From Nilaparvata lugens (Eukaryota > Arthropoda > Insecta > Hemiptera > Delphacidae), in NCBI RefSeq assembly GCF_014356525.2, contig NC_052507.1, positions 63,719,166 through 63,783,165 on the forward strand: a stretch of 64,000 bases of DNA. The letters run 5' to 3'. The position numbers and the translations under genes were made by a program. Shown here piece after piece: positions 1 through 11,724 of the stretch (position 1 is its first letter; each line of letters starts with the position of its first letter). Under the pieces are notes generated by a model. That model worked only from the letters and a program-made list of their open reading frames with translations. It was not told the origin of the DNA and searched no databases.

Positions 1-713
1 GAATTTAATAAACATGTAAGAAATTGAAAAATAACACACATAACCATTATTGTCTATATTGATTTATTTTAGTGATATTTCTAATCTTAACCACTGCTAG
101 TGGTAATGCAACTCGAAAAGCATATCAATAGCTATTCTACCAACATGTTACTGTATGGGTAGGGTACTCAGTACTGGAGTGAATCAATCAGAGAAGTCAA
201 GACGTCTTTAATCAGCACTTAATCATGGTTAAATATTTCATAAAATGTTATATTCAATTGAGCCACAAAAATATTTTGAAATTGGATTATTTGAAGTTCG
301 ATCCAATAAATGGGATCAGGAAATACACAAAATTGAAATTTATCTTTCTACATATTTATATAGATCACTGGTTCACAATAAGGTCCGCCAAAGCTCTAGA
401 AGTGGTCCGCGAGGAGTCCGAGGGAAGGAAAATTGATGTTTTAAGAGTGATTGATTAGTGGTTTTTTAAGTTATATTTTTTGTCTATATTAAATTATAAT
501 CAATTTCTCTTCGAAAATGATATATCAAACTCATCTTAAGTTCATAATATGTTTCCAATCGGTAAAATAAGTAATAAGTTCCAAATATCTAATGCTATAA
601 GATAGGACTTGAAAGTTTGTTTGGAATGTTAATGGCGGATTTGTACCATGTGACCGAGCTAACCAATCAGAAGCGTGACAGTCAATGGCCATACTGTGGG
701 TAATATAGTTATT
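1..713. other. Intergenic AT-rich DNA, no gene recognised
   Basis: AT-rich stretch with only short open frames (at most 77 codons) that resemble no family known to me. No repeat shared with the rest of the window was noticed here. Confidence 0.5.
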
Positions 714-947
714 GTGACGGGGAGAATGTCTCCTTTCTATTGGTGTCAGGATCATTTTCATTCTACCTATAGTTATATATTATTTCTGAGAAAATTTCTC
801 GCTTCCACCACCCAGCATGTCGAAGATTTCATGTTTTCTGCTCAAATGTCTCGACATTGAAGAACATAATCATTAATTGAAAAATATCTATAGGTCGAAT
901 GAAAATGATCCAGACAACAATAGAAAGAAGACATTCTCCCCGTTAAT
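714..947. repeat. Family W: palindromic element with ~60 bp inverted arms
   Basis: The left arm (about 714-775) and right arm (about 888-946) are imperfect reverse complements. Both contain GGGAGAATGTCT, a CTATTG block and GATCATTTTCATTC-type segments. The ~110 bp centre is unrelated. A short inverted-repeat unit without coding capacity is typical of a MITE or foldback element. Only one copy is present, so boundaries and class are uncertain. Confidence 0.6.
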
Positions 948-1086
948 TTGATATAAAGTTTTTACACATTACGACGCCCAATGAATCTGAGAGGAGTGAT
1001 ATTAAAAAGAAAAACAAATCTTCGCGAAGTTTCCAATTTTATCATAAAAGTTGAATTTTCTTCTAATCCTTCAACCCTGAAACGTT

Positions 1087-1905
1087 TTTACTTTCCTTGC
1101 CCTATTACCATAGGTAAGGAAAGTATTACTTTCCGAAAAAAATTGAGGTACCCCAATTTCTAAATTTCTATACGTTTCAAGGTCCCCTGAGTCCAAAAAA
1201 GTTGTTTTTGGGTATTGGTCTGTATGTGTGTGTGAGTGTATATGCGTCTGTGTACACGATATCTCATCTCCCAATTAACGGAATAACTTGAAATTCGGAA
1301 CGTAAGGTCCTTACAATATAAGGATCCGACACGAACAATTTCGATCGAATGCGATTCAAGATGGCGGCTAAAATAACGAAAATTTTGTCAAAAACAGGGT
1401 TTTTCGCGATTTTCTCAAAAACGGCTCCAACGATTTTGATTAAAGTTATACCTGATATAGTCATTGATAAGCACTATCAACTGCCACAAGTCCCATATCT
1501 GTAAACATTTCAGGAGCTCCACCCCATCTATGCAAAGTTTGATTTCAGATTCTCAATTAACAGGCTTCAGATACAATTTAAACAGAAAATTTTGAGTGAA
1601 ATAGATTGAGCATGAGAATCTCTACAATTAATGTTTTGTAACATTTTCACCTAAAATTAAAAATAAGCTCGAAATTCGAGAAAATGTGATTATCCAATTG
1701 CAAACTGTTGGCAACTGTTGATTCTATTGAATGATTCACTATGAAGAGATAGCAGACCTCGTGTGTCTCCAGCGTTATTGCCCTGTCACCAGCTGGCTCA
1801 AATCTTTGAATAGTAGACTTGAGATGCGCGGGAACACTAGCGTCAGGTGATCAATTTTCATAACGGCAAGGAAAGTTGTGTGAGTGCGCCACACCAGATT
1901 TTTTA
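1087..1905 (+). mobile_element. Family F element, copy F1
   Basis: This repeat is shared with 51820-52763 (same strand), 10695-11535 (opposite strand) and, for the last ~300 bp, 3769-4073. It starts with TACTTTCCTTGCCCTATTACC and ends GCGCCACACCAGATTTTT; CTTTCCTTGCC near the start is inverted as GGCAAGGAAAG near the end. It carries a TG-rich segment near 1220 and the phrase AAGATGGCGGCTAAAAT. No transposase frame is visible, so it is non-autonomous and its class is not assigned. Confidence 0.75.
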
Positions 1906-2351
1906 GCTCTACTAGGATATCGGGGATGATATCCTACGTCCAAATCTGACGAGGAATTGGAAATATGCAATAATTTTACACGAATTGGCAACCTTGTAAT
2001 TTTTTCGGATGGAGCGTCAAGTCTCAACTTATTTTACACAGACTACAGCAACCAAGCTTCTCTGGTCAGGATCTCATCTTTTTCCAGATTGTTGTTAAAA
2101 ATTCAATGAATTGCCAACAGCAAGCTGTGTAAATGTCGCAATTTAGATTCACAGCTTGCAACGTGTCATAGCCCATCCCATAGCATAGATTGCATCCGCT
2201 ATATCCAAGCATTCGAGTCCACTCGCTACCTGTTGATACTTGCAGATCACTCCGCACAATTGCAGTAATAAATGGAACTGGAATCAATGCTAATCATATC
2301 TACACCTCCCGACAGACATTACACTCCCGCTATCATATATTGCTCTCACAG
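1906..2351. other. Intergenic, no gene recognised
   Basis: Mixed-composition DNA between F1 and an A element. Short overlapping frames on both strands near 2066-2411 look like chance. Nothing else was identified. Confidence 0.45.
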
Positions 2352-2702
2352 GCTCACGTTATAATGGCAATGGTATTGCTATCCTTGTCTATCATCCAAC
2401 AAAGCAGATAGCGCTATCTCTTTCTCACTTTGCTCCGTTGCCAGAACGTCTTCTAACAATGTAGAATTGATAATCAATTAACAAAATATTACATCTTTAT
2501 CATTGAAATTCATTACTAAATTATTGAAAAATATAATTTCTTGCTTGATATTATTGATTATTTTGAACGAGAATGAGCAGTTAATATTATATCAATAAAC
2601 CTGTATCAACTACCGTCTATAGAAGGCATTGACAAGACAGAGGATCAGCAACGTCGTCTCATATCTTTCTCCACTGATATTATAACGTGGATATCACTAT
2701 AT
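2352..2702 (-). mobile_element. Family A MITE, copy A1 (left end eroded)
   Basis: Reverse-oriented copy. It begins CACGTTATAATGGCAATGG, contains the hallmark segments CTTGTCTATCATCCAACAAAG and TAGAAGGCATTGACAAGAC, and ends TTATAACGTGGATATCACTATA. The outermost bases of the left inverted repeat are missing. It has no coding capacity. Confidence 0.85.
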
Positions 2703-2815
2703 ATCCATTCGCCCTTTCTTCACTCTCTGACCCTATTTCACTCTCACTCATCTCTCACTCAATCTCTCTATCTCTCTCTATCTATATTATATCTATCTCT
2801 CCTCGTCACCGCACA
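2703..2815. repeat. CT-rich simple repeat
   Basis: Interrupted (CTCTAT)/(TCTC) pyrimidine tract between A1 and satellite H. Confidence 0.6.
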
Positions 2816-2844
2816 GTTATGAATAATCAAATAGCATGGAAAGG

Positions 2845-3770
2845 TAGAGTTAATAATGATATTGTTTCTTCGGAAGAAATGAGAAAAATAATGTACTGAC
2901 AATTTTGCGTTTTTCACTATATTTAAGGGGTCATATCTAATGAATGGGGGAGAATTTTGTTTATCCGTTTGCAGATTAAGATTCCACGCATTAAGGAGCA
3001 TAAGAAGGCAGAGTTCATAAAGATATAATCACTTTCGAATTAATGAGAAAAATAATGATTTGTGAAAAATTCTCGTTTTCCAATATATGAAAGAGGTAAT
3101 ATTTCCTGAACAGGAAAGAATTTCGCTAATCTGCTTGCAGATTCGAATTTCTCGCATCAAGAACCATAAAAAGGTAATCTTCAATGATCTAATCTCTTTT
3201 GAAAAAATAGAAAAATAATGTACTGAACAATTTGCGTTCTACGACGTATTTGAGGGGTCATATCACCTGAAGGGGGAAGAATTTCGCTATACCGTTTCCA
3301 GATTCGGAATCCTTGCATCGAGGAGCATAAGAAGGCATAGTTTATAATGATATAATCTCTCTTGAAGAAATGGGAAAAATAATATACTAACAAATTTGCG
3401 TTTTCCATTTATATTTAAGGGATCATATCGCCTGAACGGGATATTATTTTGCTAATCCGTCTCCAGATTCGGAATCCCCGCATCGAGGAGCATAAGAAGG
3501 CATCGTTTATAATGATATTATTTCTTCCGAAAAAACGAGAAAAAAATGTACTGACCAATTTGTATCTTTCAATATATTTAATGGGTCATATCTCCTGAAC
3601 AGGAAAGAATTTCGTTAATCCGATTGCAGGTTCGGATTTCCCACATCAAGAAGCATAAGAAGGCAGTGTTAATAATGATATAGTCTCTCTTGAAAAAATA
3701 AGAAAGGTGATGTACTAACAAATTAGCGTTTCTCACTATATTTGATAGAACAGGAAAGAATTTCGCGAAA
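2845..3770. repeat. Satellite H: ~164 bp tandem repeat, about 5.5 units
   Basis: A diverged tandem array. The landmark CATAAGAAGGCA (or a variant) recurs at about 2999, 3165, 3326, 3491 and 3654, a spacing of 161-166 bp. Each unit also holds GAGAAAAATAATGTACTGA and GGAAAGAATTTCGC. Units differ by many substitutions, so the array is old. It ends abruptly at the start of family F sequence (F4). Short frames inside it are by-products of the repetition. Confidence 0.85.
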
Positions 3771-4073
3771 AGATTGAGCATGAAAATCTCTACAATTAAT
3801 GATCAGTAACATTTTCACCTAAAATTGAAAATAAGCTCGAAATTCGAGAAAATGTGATTATTTAATTGCAAACTGTTGGCGACTGTTGATTCTATTATAT
3901 CATTCACTATAAAGAGAGGGCAGACTTCGTGTGTCTGCAGCGTTATTGTCCTGTCAACAGCTGGCTCAGATCTTCAAATAGTAGACTTGAGATACGCGTG
4001 AACACTAGCGTTAGGTGATCAATTTTCATAACGGCAAGGAAAGTTTTGTGAGTGCGCCACACCAGATTTTTTA
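3769..4073 (+). mobile_element. Family F element, 3' fragment F4
   Basis: Matches only the last ~300 bp of F1/F2, from AGATTGAGCATG to CACCAGATTTTTT. The 5' two thirds are absent and the fragment is joined directly to satellite H, which suggests a recombination or truncation junction. Confidence 0.75.
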
Positions 4074-4222
4074 GATATATTCATTCTTTTCTATTTCACT
4101 ATATTATTAAGAATAATTTTCAAGATAATGTAGTATTTTCATGAAAATGTGATGAAATCATATCATGTGAGATGATTATTTCATAGTTTTATAATTATTC
4201 TATGATTTGTAAAACTGTAATT

Positions 4223-4789
4223 ACTAGTAGTTCTGTGAACAGTAGACCTCGCACTCAGTAAGTTACATTGACCTGTTGTTATGTTTTCTAAAAATTAATA
4301 AATAATTTATCAATTTAAAATGTCTAGAAATAATCCTAAATAAATATAGAGCTCTCTGTCCTATCGTACCGTGACGTGTCGTCCCGGAATGTGAGTGTGA
4401 GCGCTGTTATCAGGTCTGGCTGCAACTGTCTACAACGTTGATGGAAAGATACATTTTCAAGATGTTCGATGTTTTTGAACGGGTAGTATTATAGTCCACT
4501 AAACAGCTGATTTATGATAAATAATTCTATAGTCTGATTTTTACGGTAATATTGGCGTATGAAGGAGGCTCCTTTTTCCTTTCATATTATCCTTGAAATG
4601 CAAAATTTTCAAAAACCTTGTATATACGTCGACGCGCAATTTAAAAAGGAACATACCTATCAAATTTCATGAAAATCTATTACCGCGTTTCGCCGAAAAT
4701 GCGCAACATAAAAATTTATAAACATTTTACCATTAAGAGAAATGCTAAACCGTCGACTTGAATCTTAGACCTCACTTAGCTCGGTCAAT
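4223..4789 (-). mobile_element. Family B element, copy B1 (long subtype)
   Basis: Complete reverse copy. It starts CTAGTAGTTCTGTGAACAGT and ends ACCTCACTTAGCTCGGTCAA. The core phrases TATATACGTCGACGCGCAAT and ACCGCGTTTCGCCG are conserved with the other B copies. The segment with GTGACGTGTCGTCCCGGAAT is shared only with B3, B9 and B11 and defines a long subtype. There are no terminal inverted repeats and no ORF. Confidence 0.85.
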
Positions 4790-4831
4790 TATTGTAACCT
4801 TGTTACCATAGGAGTCAAGCCTAGTAACAAC

Positions 4832-4945
4832 ATCTCTCTCATTCTCTCTCTCTCTTTTTCTCTCTCTATCTGTCTCTTTCTCTCTCTATATCTCTTTTTC
4901 TCTCACTCTCTCTCTCTATCTGTCTCTTTCTCTCTCTCTTTCTCA
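4832..4945. repeat. (TC)n microsatellite
   Basis: Interrupted TCTC tract, about 115 bp, directly after B1. Confidence 0.85.
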
Positions 4946-5204
4946 TCCGTTTCAACCCTCTTTCTAGAGTAATTTTGTTGATAAGGGCGCCGGTTTTTGC
5001 ATAAGACACAGGCATTATATAAATATTCATCGCACTGCTAAGGCTTGCAGCACGCAAGCCATAATAGGAATATAAATGGGTATCTGCAGAAGCCTTTAAT
5101 CAGGCTTATCTTACCTCAAGTGCCCTTTACTTCCACCTTCGACCTTCCTTCAGACAACCAACAAACTCCTCAAGAAACAGACCATCAAACAGCAAGAAAG
5201 GATG

Positions 5205-6512
5205 GAGCTATACGATTTTCCCAGTGAGAGACAAGGAGAGCAAATCTACCCGGTCGACCATCGAAGAACTGAGAAGGTTAGAGCTATGCGATTTGTCTAG
5301 TGAGAGAAAAGGATAGTAAGCCTACACGTTGAACCATGGAAGAGTTGGGAAGGATAGAGCTATCTGATTTGCATAATGAGAGACAATGATAGAAAACTTA
5401 CACGGTGAACCATGGAAGAGTTGTAGAGGATAGAGATATGTGGTTTGCCTAATGAGAGACAAGGATAGCAAACGAACATAGTCGAACATAGAAGAGTTAG
5501 AAAGGATAAAGCTATCTGATTCACCTAATGAGAGACAAGGATAGAAAACATACACGGTGAACCATGGAAGAGTTGTAAAGGATAGAGATATGTGGTTTGC
5601 CTAATGAGAGACAAGGTTAGCAAACGAACATAGTCGAACATAGAAGAGCTAGAAAGGATAAATCTATCTGATTCACCTAATGAGAGACAAGGATAGAAAA
5701 CCTACCCCTTGAACCATGGAAGAGTTGTGAAGGATAGAGATATCAGATTTGCCTAATGAGAGACAAGGATAGTGAATCTACCCGTTGAACCATGGGAGAG
5801 TTGAGAAGGATAGAGCTATCTGATTCACCCAATGAGAGACAAGGATAGAAAACTTACACGGTGAACTATGGAAGAATTGGGAAGGATAGAGATATCTGAT
5901 TTGCCCCATTACAGACAAGGAAAGCAAACGAACATAGTCGAACATAGAAGAGCTAGAGAGGATAGAGCTATCTGATTCACCTAATGAGAGACAAGGATAG
6001 CAAACCCACCCCTTGAACCATTGAAGAGCTGGGAAGGATAGAGCTATCTGATTTGCCTTTTGAGAGACAAGGATAGCAAACGAACATAGTCGACCATAGA
6101 AGATCTAGAAAGAATGAAGCATACAAAGATCTAGAAAGAATGAAACATAGTCGACCATAGAAGATCTAGAAAGAATGAAGCTATCTGATTCACCTAATGA
6201 GAGACAAGGATAGAAAACCGACTCGTTGAACCATGGAAGAGTTGGGAAGGATAGAGATATGTGGTTTGCCTATGAGAAACAAAGATAGCAAACAAACATA
6301 GTCGAACATAGAAGAGTTAGAAAGGATAAAGCTATCTGATTCGCCTAATGAGAGACAAGGATCGAAAACTTACACGGTGAACCATGGAAGAGTTGGGAAG
6401 GATAGAGATATCTGGTTTTCCTAATGAGAGACAAGGATAGGAAACGAACGTGGAAGAGCTAGAAAGTATAAAGCTATCTGATTCACCTAATGACAGACAA
6501 GGATAGCAAACT
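5205..6512. repeat. Minisatellite G: 76 bp tandem repeat, about 17 units
   Basis: The landmark GAGAGACAAGGATAG recurs at about 5454, 5530, 5606, 5682, 5758 and 5834 and onward, a 76 bp spacing. At least two unit types alternate: one with CGGTGAACCATGGAAGAGTT and one with GAACATAGTCGAACATAGAA. This implies higher-order structure of roughly 150-230 bp. Part of each unit resembles the end of family A MITEs (see findings). Small frames on the minus strand result from the repetition. Confidence 0.9.
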
Positions 6513-6696
6513 ATCAAAACGCCGTTAGTTTTACTCAACAGGACATGCTTTATCGCGATTCAAATAAGATACAGTACAGGCTCAACACGACATGGGTTTT
6601 AACGTGAATTATCACAGTTCATGAGCATGGTGCATGTTTGCTAAAACTTCAGATCTTTAATGCAAGATCCTCCAAACAAGAACATTGAGGGTAATA

Positions 6697-7505
6697 TATA
6701 GTTAGGTCCACGTTATAATGACAGAGAGAACGATGGGAAAACAACGTTGCCGATCCTATGTCTTGTCAATGCCTTCTATAGACGGTGGTTGATACAGGTT
6801 TATTCATGTAATATTAACTGTCCATTCTTGTTTGGAATAATGAATTATCGACCGAGCGAAGTGAGGTCTAAGATTCAAGTCGACGGTTCGGCATTTTTCT
6901 TAATGTTAAATGTTTGAATGTCTAAGTGTTTGCATGTTTAAGTGTTTGAATGTTGCGCATTTCCGGCAAAACGTGGTAATAGATTCTCATGAAATTTTAC
7001 AGATATGTTCCTTTTTTTAATCGCGCGGTGACGTATATACAAGGTTTTTTGGAAATTTTGCATTTCCAGAATCATATAAAAGGAAGAAGGAGCCTCCTTC
7101 ATACGCCAATATTAGAGTAAAAATCAGACTATAGAATTATTCATCATAAATCAGCTGACAAGTGATTACACAGATGTGTGGAGAAGCCAGTCTATTGCTG
7201 TATTTCCATAAGGTCTGCAGTTCTGTTTCAATCAGGTACTTGTGGATGAGAATACTGCGTGATGTCTACTGTTCACAGAACTACTAGTATTTTATTAAGC
7301 AAGAAATCATATTTTTCAATAAATTTATAATGAGTTTTCATAATTAAGATAAAATATTTTGTTAATTAGTTATTAATTCTACATTGTTAAAAGATGATCT
7401 GGCAAAGCGAGGAAGAGATAGCGCTATCCGCTTTGTTGAATGATAGACAAGGATAGCAATACCATCGCTAATCAAACACTAACATTATAATGTGGACCTC
7501 ACTAT
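6697..7505 (+). mobile_element. Family A MITE, copy A2, split by a B element
   Basis: The left part (6697-6849) runs from TTAGGTCCACGTTATAATG through the CTTGTCAATGCCTTCTATAG segment to the AATTAT region. The right part (7290-7505) resumes with TTTTATTAAGCAAG and ends TTATAATGTGGACCTCACTA. The two parts together rebuild one ordinary A element, so B2 inserted into a pre-existing A2. Confidence 0.9.
6850..7289 (+). mobile_element. Family B element, copy B2, nested in A2
   Basis: It runs from GACCGAGCGAAGTGAGGTCT to TTCACAGAACTACTAGTA. This is the short subtype, carrying ACACAGATGTGTGGAGAAGC instead of the CCCGGAATG segment. It interrupts A2. Confidence 0.9.
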
Positions 7506-7552
7506 TTAAATGTAGCTTCGTTGTAATTGTGATAAAAATAGCCTAAAATTGA

Positions 7553-7637
7553 TGGAGCAAGAAATCATATTTTTCAAGCAGCGCTATCTGCTTTGTCGAA
7601 TGATAGATAAGGATAGCAACATCCCCGTTAATCAAAT
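7553..7637 (+). mobile_element. Family A fragment with internal deletion
   Basis: AGCAAGAAATCATATTTTTC is joined directly to AGCGCTATCTGCTTTGTCGA and GATAAGGATAGCAAC. The segment between these blocks in intact A copies is missing. Confidence 0.7.
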
Positions 7638-8299
7638 ACCTCCAGGTATACTGATACTGATCTGTGAGCTACAACAAATATTCTATTTTTTTTGTTCTCT
7701 TCGCTTCCTGAAAAATTTGATTTTCAAACACTAAATGAGAGCATGTAACTCAATAACTATTGGAGATAGAGCTCTCAAATTTATAACACAGGTAGATTAG
7801 GTGTATATCTAGTTCCGCTCACTAGATTTTTGGACAAGGTTTATTGAAAAAAGAAATAGCGTACATCGAATGAGAAAATTATGAGAAAAAAATTGTAGTT
7901 TGAAAAAAAATCATAACTTTATTTTTTTATTGTTGATTTGAGAAAACCTGTAGTACGAACTAGATATTTTGATTATCTTTCAAATAAAAAAAAATTCAAG
8001 GCTCTTATCTTTAACCATTCTTGAGATATGTGTCATTTAGTTAACATTGCTTGTATAGGGTTTTTCGGGTGCCCTTAAAAACGTGGACCTCGCTGTAAGC
8101 GCCGCACTTCGGTTTGACATTATGTGACAATTTGAGCGGCTATTAGGCCAAATATGGGGGGCAGCCTGGCTCGTTTGCACTTTTGCAGCAGCGAAATCCA
8201 CTGTCAGATTACGTTTCCAAATTTGCACACACGGCCGGCTGAATCAGCAGAAACTAATTCGGGTGCCTCTAACCAGACGCGGCTTAATTATAGGAGAAA
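7638..8299. other. Intergenic, no gene recognised
   Basis: Contains an A-rich/T-rich stretch near 7880-7990 and a GC-richer patch near 8090-8280. A minus-strand frame of 63 codons at 8037-8228 has no recognisable motif. Confidence 0.4.
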
Positions 8300-8465
8300 A
8301 TGAGTTGGCATGTGTGTGTGTGTGTGTGGGGAGGTGCGTGTGAGAGCATGGTACGACAGACGTGTAGTGGTAGAGGAACGTTTGATTTCCCAACAGAGTT
8401 TATTGCAGTAGTTCATCCACCTTCCATTTCCTGTCTGTCGAATACACAGGGCAACTCGTTTTCGA

Positions 8466-8604
8466 CTCACGATTCTCGATTCCCGACTCTCGACTCTCGA
8501 CTATCGAATCTCGACTATCGACTCTCGACTCTCGACTATCGATTCTCGACTATCGAATCTCGACTCTCGATTCTCGACTACCGAATCTCGACTCTCGACT
8601 CTCG
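8466..8604. repeat. 7 bp minisatellite (GACTCTC)n
   Basis: About 19 units of GACTCTC with the variants GACTATC, GAATCTC and GATTCTC, in register throughout. The open frame across it exists because the 7 bp unit lacks stops in one phase and is not evidence of a gene. Confidence 0.9.
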
Positions 8605-8869
8605 TTACTGAAGCAATAAAACTTCAAACCCGCCTCTCTCTTCTCTAGCTCTTCACTGATAAATCCTTGATTGAGACGTGTGTTCACTAAAAGAGCTTTG
8701 GCTCTCGACAGGTATGAGAAGTATATATTTGATCAATAATTGGTTATTGAGAGGTGTTACTCTATTTTCGTCAAACGTTAAAAGTATCTTTCTTTTTTTG
8801 TCATAGTCATTCAATTTCAGCTGTTTTACATGCAAAATATTGAGATCGCTTCCGTATGTAGAAGGGTCA

Positions 8870-9120
8870 AAGTTTATCTATCTATCTACTAGCTGGCTTG
8901 GCGAACTTCGTACCGCCAAATAGTTAATACATCTCATGGCAAACTTCAGCTGGATGCACACCTGAGGAGGTGCGATTAATGGAAAATCTCACACACACTG
9001 AATCGGGCATGGCGTGGAACAGTGTGATGAGGCAATCTCCATAAGATCACCATGTACCATGACGATCTTCATAAGATCACCACTTTGTATCACCAAGCCG
9101 CGCCTCCTCAGGTGTGCTTA
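8870..9120. repeat. Element-end motif plus short inverted-repeat unit
   Basis: ACTAGCTGGCTTGGCGAACT at 8888 resembles a motif seen at the ends of arthropod retroelements (recalled, unverified). Next to it, CACACCTGAGGAGGTGCG (about 8957) and CGCGCCTCCTCAGGTGTG (about 9099) are inverted around ~125 bp, forming a hairpin-capable unit. Confidence 0.5.
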
Positions 9121-9662
9121 GCCTTAACTTGATCTTTATGAAAATTATCCAACAATCAGTATTCACATTTATATCTCAATATGGATATCCCATGTTACTC
9201 GTGCAGCAGTTTGTATTTTCAGATATAGTTGAATGCAGCTTGGGAAATTGAATGATATATCTCCTTGCTGCTGATTTTCCCATGCATATTCTAAATTTAC
9301 AGCATTTCGAGTTCTACGACCCAAGTTTGGACGTCGTTTGTATCGCGGCATTATTATTTAGAATTTAAATTTTGTGAATCAGTAGAAAGAAAATGGAAAA
9401 ACAGATCTACCGACGGCTGTTGGATGACACAATGATTATAACAGTTGATTTTTATCTCTGTGTGTGACCAGCTCAGAAATCTTCTCCCATAAGGATTACA
9501 TGTGAACTTTGAAGGACCGAAGGAAAGAGTCCTGAAGTCTGATCATAAATTTGATAGGCCATAAACCTGCTCCTGAACATAACAAACGCAACTAAAAAAT
9601 CATCAAATTCGGTGAACACATAAGAAAGTTATTGAATGTCAAAATTTGAGGCTCGATTTTTA
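9121..9662. other. Intergenic, no gene recognised
   Basis: No family in this window matches. The longest frame is 60 codons. Confidence 0.4.
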
Positions 9663-10280
9663 TTGACCGAGCGAAGTGAGGTCTAAGATTCAAGTCCACG
9701 GTTTGGCATTTCTCTTTATGTTTAAATGTTTATATGTTTACGCAGTAATAGGATTTCATGAAATTTGACAAGTTTATTCCTTTTTAAATTGCGCGTCGAC
9801 GTATATACAAGGTTTTTGGAAATTTTGCATTTCAAGGATAATATAAAAGGAAAAAGGAGCCTCCTTCATACGCCAATATTAGAGTAAAAATCAGACTATA
9901 CAATATTATTCATCATAAATCAGCTGTCTAGTGGACTATAATACTACCCGTTCAAAAACATCGAACATCTTGAAAATGTATCTTTCCATAAACGTTGGTA
10001 GACAGTTGACTATAATACTACCCGTTCAAAAACATCGAACATTTTGGAAATGTATCTTTCCATCAACGTTGTAGACAGTTGCAGCCAGACCTGATGACAG
10101 CGCTCACACTCACATTCCGGGACGATACGTCAGGTACGATAGGACAGACAGCTCTATGTTCATTTAGAATGTCTTCTAAACATTTAAATTGATAAATTAT
10201 TCATTAATTTTTGAGGAAACATAACAACAGGTCAATGTAACTTACTGAGCGCGAGGTCTACTGTTCACAGAGCTACTAGT
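9663..10280 (+). mobile_element. Family B element, copy B3 (long subtype, internal duplication)
   Basis: A complete copy from TTGACCGAGCGAAGTGAGGT to CACAGAGCTACTAGT. A segment of about 75 bp containing ACTACCCGTTCAAAAACATC is present twice in tandem (about 9931-10081); B1 and B11 have it once. Confidence 0.85.
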
Positions 10281-10439
10281 TTATATAGATTTGTGTGTAT
10301 ACCACTGAAAATTTTCCAAGAAGGTGGAGAGAGATCGAATCTTGACTCATAAAATTGAATGACATTTCATTTCATTAAATTTCTGTGTCGTTTTGGATAG
10401 AAGTTTAATAATCAATAATATAATAGAGGGAAAAAATTG

Positions 10440-10625
10440 GCCTATACACATACGGGATAGGAAATTCAGGAATGATGGATCATCAAGTCTGAACTCCTTA
10501 ACTGATCAACTTTAAATTTTGCATATAGATTCTTGATTTATCGAGGATGGTAATAGGCCTATTCCAAATTCTTCTAGATCTCAGTAGATCAAGTTTTCAA
10601 TTAGACCTTTGCGGAGCAGGGATTA
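10440..10625 (-). mobile_element. Family S element, copy S3 (uninterrupted)
   Basis: Reverse copy of the repeat at 14935-15145 and 39362-39540. It includes CATACGGGATAGGAAATTCA, which serves as the empty site for the C3 insertion in S2. No ORF. Confidence 0.7.
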
Positions 10626-10694
10626 CCGGATAGTTATGAATAATTTCTGAAGGCTTGTTATGAAAGGAGTAATTTCATTTTATTCCATACCCAT

Positions 10695-11535
10695 AAAAAT
10701 CTGGCGTGGTACACTCATACAACTTTCCTTGCTCATTGATCTATAAGCCTCATTTTTAACGAGGATAATTTTGGGGAATAACATTATGCCGATTGGCGGC
10801 TAAATAATTAAAACTATGATTATACTATTGTAATTGTTTTTAGAGTACATTTTCCTTTGTTTAAATTATGAAATTCGAGGATTTTTTAAAAGTTGTCAAA
10901 ACAGCTGTTCCACAAATAAAATATCGACATGTGTTCTTTTGAATAAACTGCTCTACCTACCTACCTCACGCACGAGAAGGAGGTTACAAAGTAAATTTCT
11001 CAGGGATGGGGTGGACCCCCTGTTAGTTTCCCAGGGAGGAGACTCATTCATACAGGGTATGAATTTGAAAAGAATCGGTCAATTCATTTTTGAGAAAATC
11101 GTGATAGAGATTTAACAAAATTCATTCTTCTCAGGAATATTACGGAGCTTCTGCAATTTTCCCAGAAATAAGACTCATGTCAGTTGATAAGGCTTATAAA
11201 TAGCTTATCTAGGGTATAAATTTGAAGGAAATCGTTAGAGCCGTTTTCGAGAAAACCGTGAAAAATATGGTTTTTTAGCAATTATCCGCCATTTTGAATT
11301 GAATTTCTTATTGTAGGATCCTCATGGTATAAGGACATGGAGTTTAAAATTTCAAGTCAATCGGTTAAATAGGAATGGAGTTAACGTGTTCACAGACACA
11401 CACACAGACCAACACCCAAAAATCATGTTTTTGGACTCAGGGGACCGTGAAACGTATAGAAAACATGAAATTAGGGTACCTTAAATTTTTTTGGAAAGCA
11501 ATACTTTCCTTACCTATGGTAATAGGGAAAGGAAA
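10695..11535 (-). mobile_element. Family F element, copy F3 (diverged, reverse)
   Basis: Starts AAAAATCTGGCGTGGTACAC and ends TTACCTATGGTAATAGGGAA, the reverse of F1. The middle includes CGGTTTTCTCGAAAACGGCT-like text and ACACACACAGACC. It is more diverged than F1 is from F2. Confidence 0.75.
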
Positions 11536-11724
11536 CTAAAAATGAATGTGAAGTACTGTCTAGGGTGTCCTAATCGATTCTGTGTCGCAATGATACAAAT
11601 GATAATGTGTGAGCTTCACACATCATTTCAGCCTTTATGTTAAAGATTGCCAGCTAGTTCACGTTTATTGTTGCAAGCTAGTTTCTGTTCAGTTGGTTGC
11701 CCTGGTACTCCTTCTATAGTGAGA

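Noticed and set aside
5205..6512. CRISPR-like repeat-spacer arrangement
   Set aside because: Units are contiguous 76 bp minisatellite monomers with no unique spacers, in eukaryotic DNA without cas genes.
8888..8930. Gypsy/RTE retroelement call from GCGAACTTCGTACCGCC
   Set aside because: Only a short remembered phrase, no RT or LTR nearby; kept as an unassigned motif.
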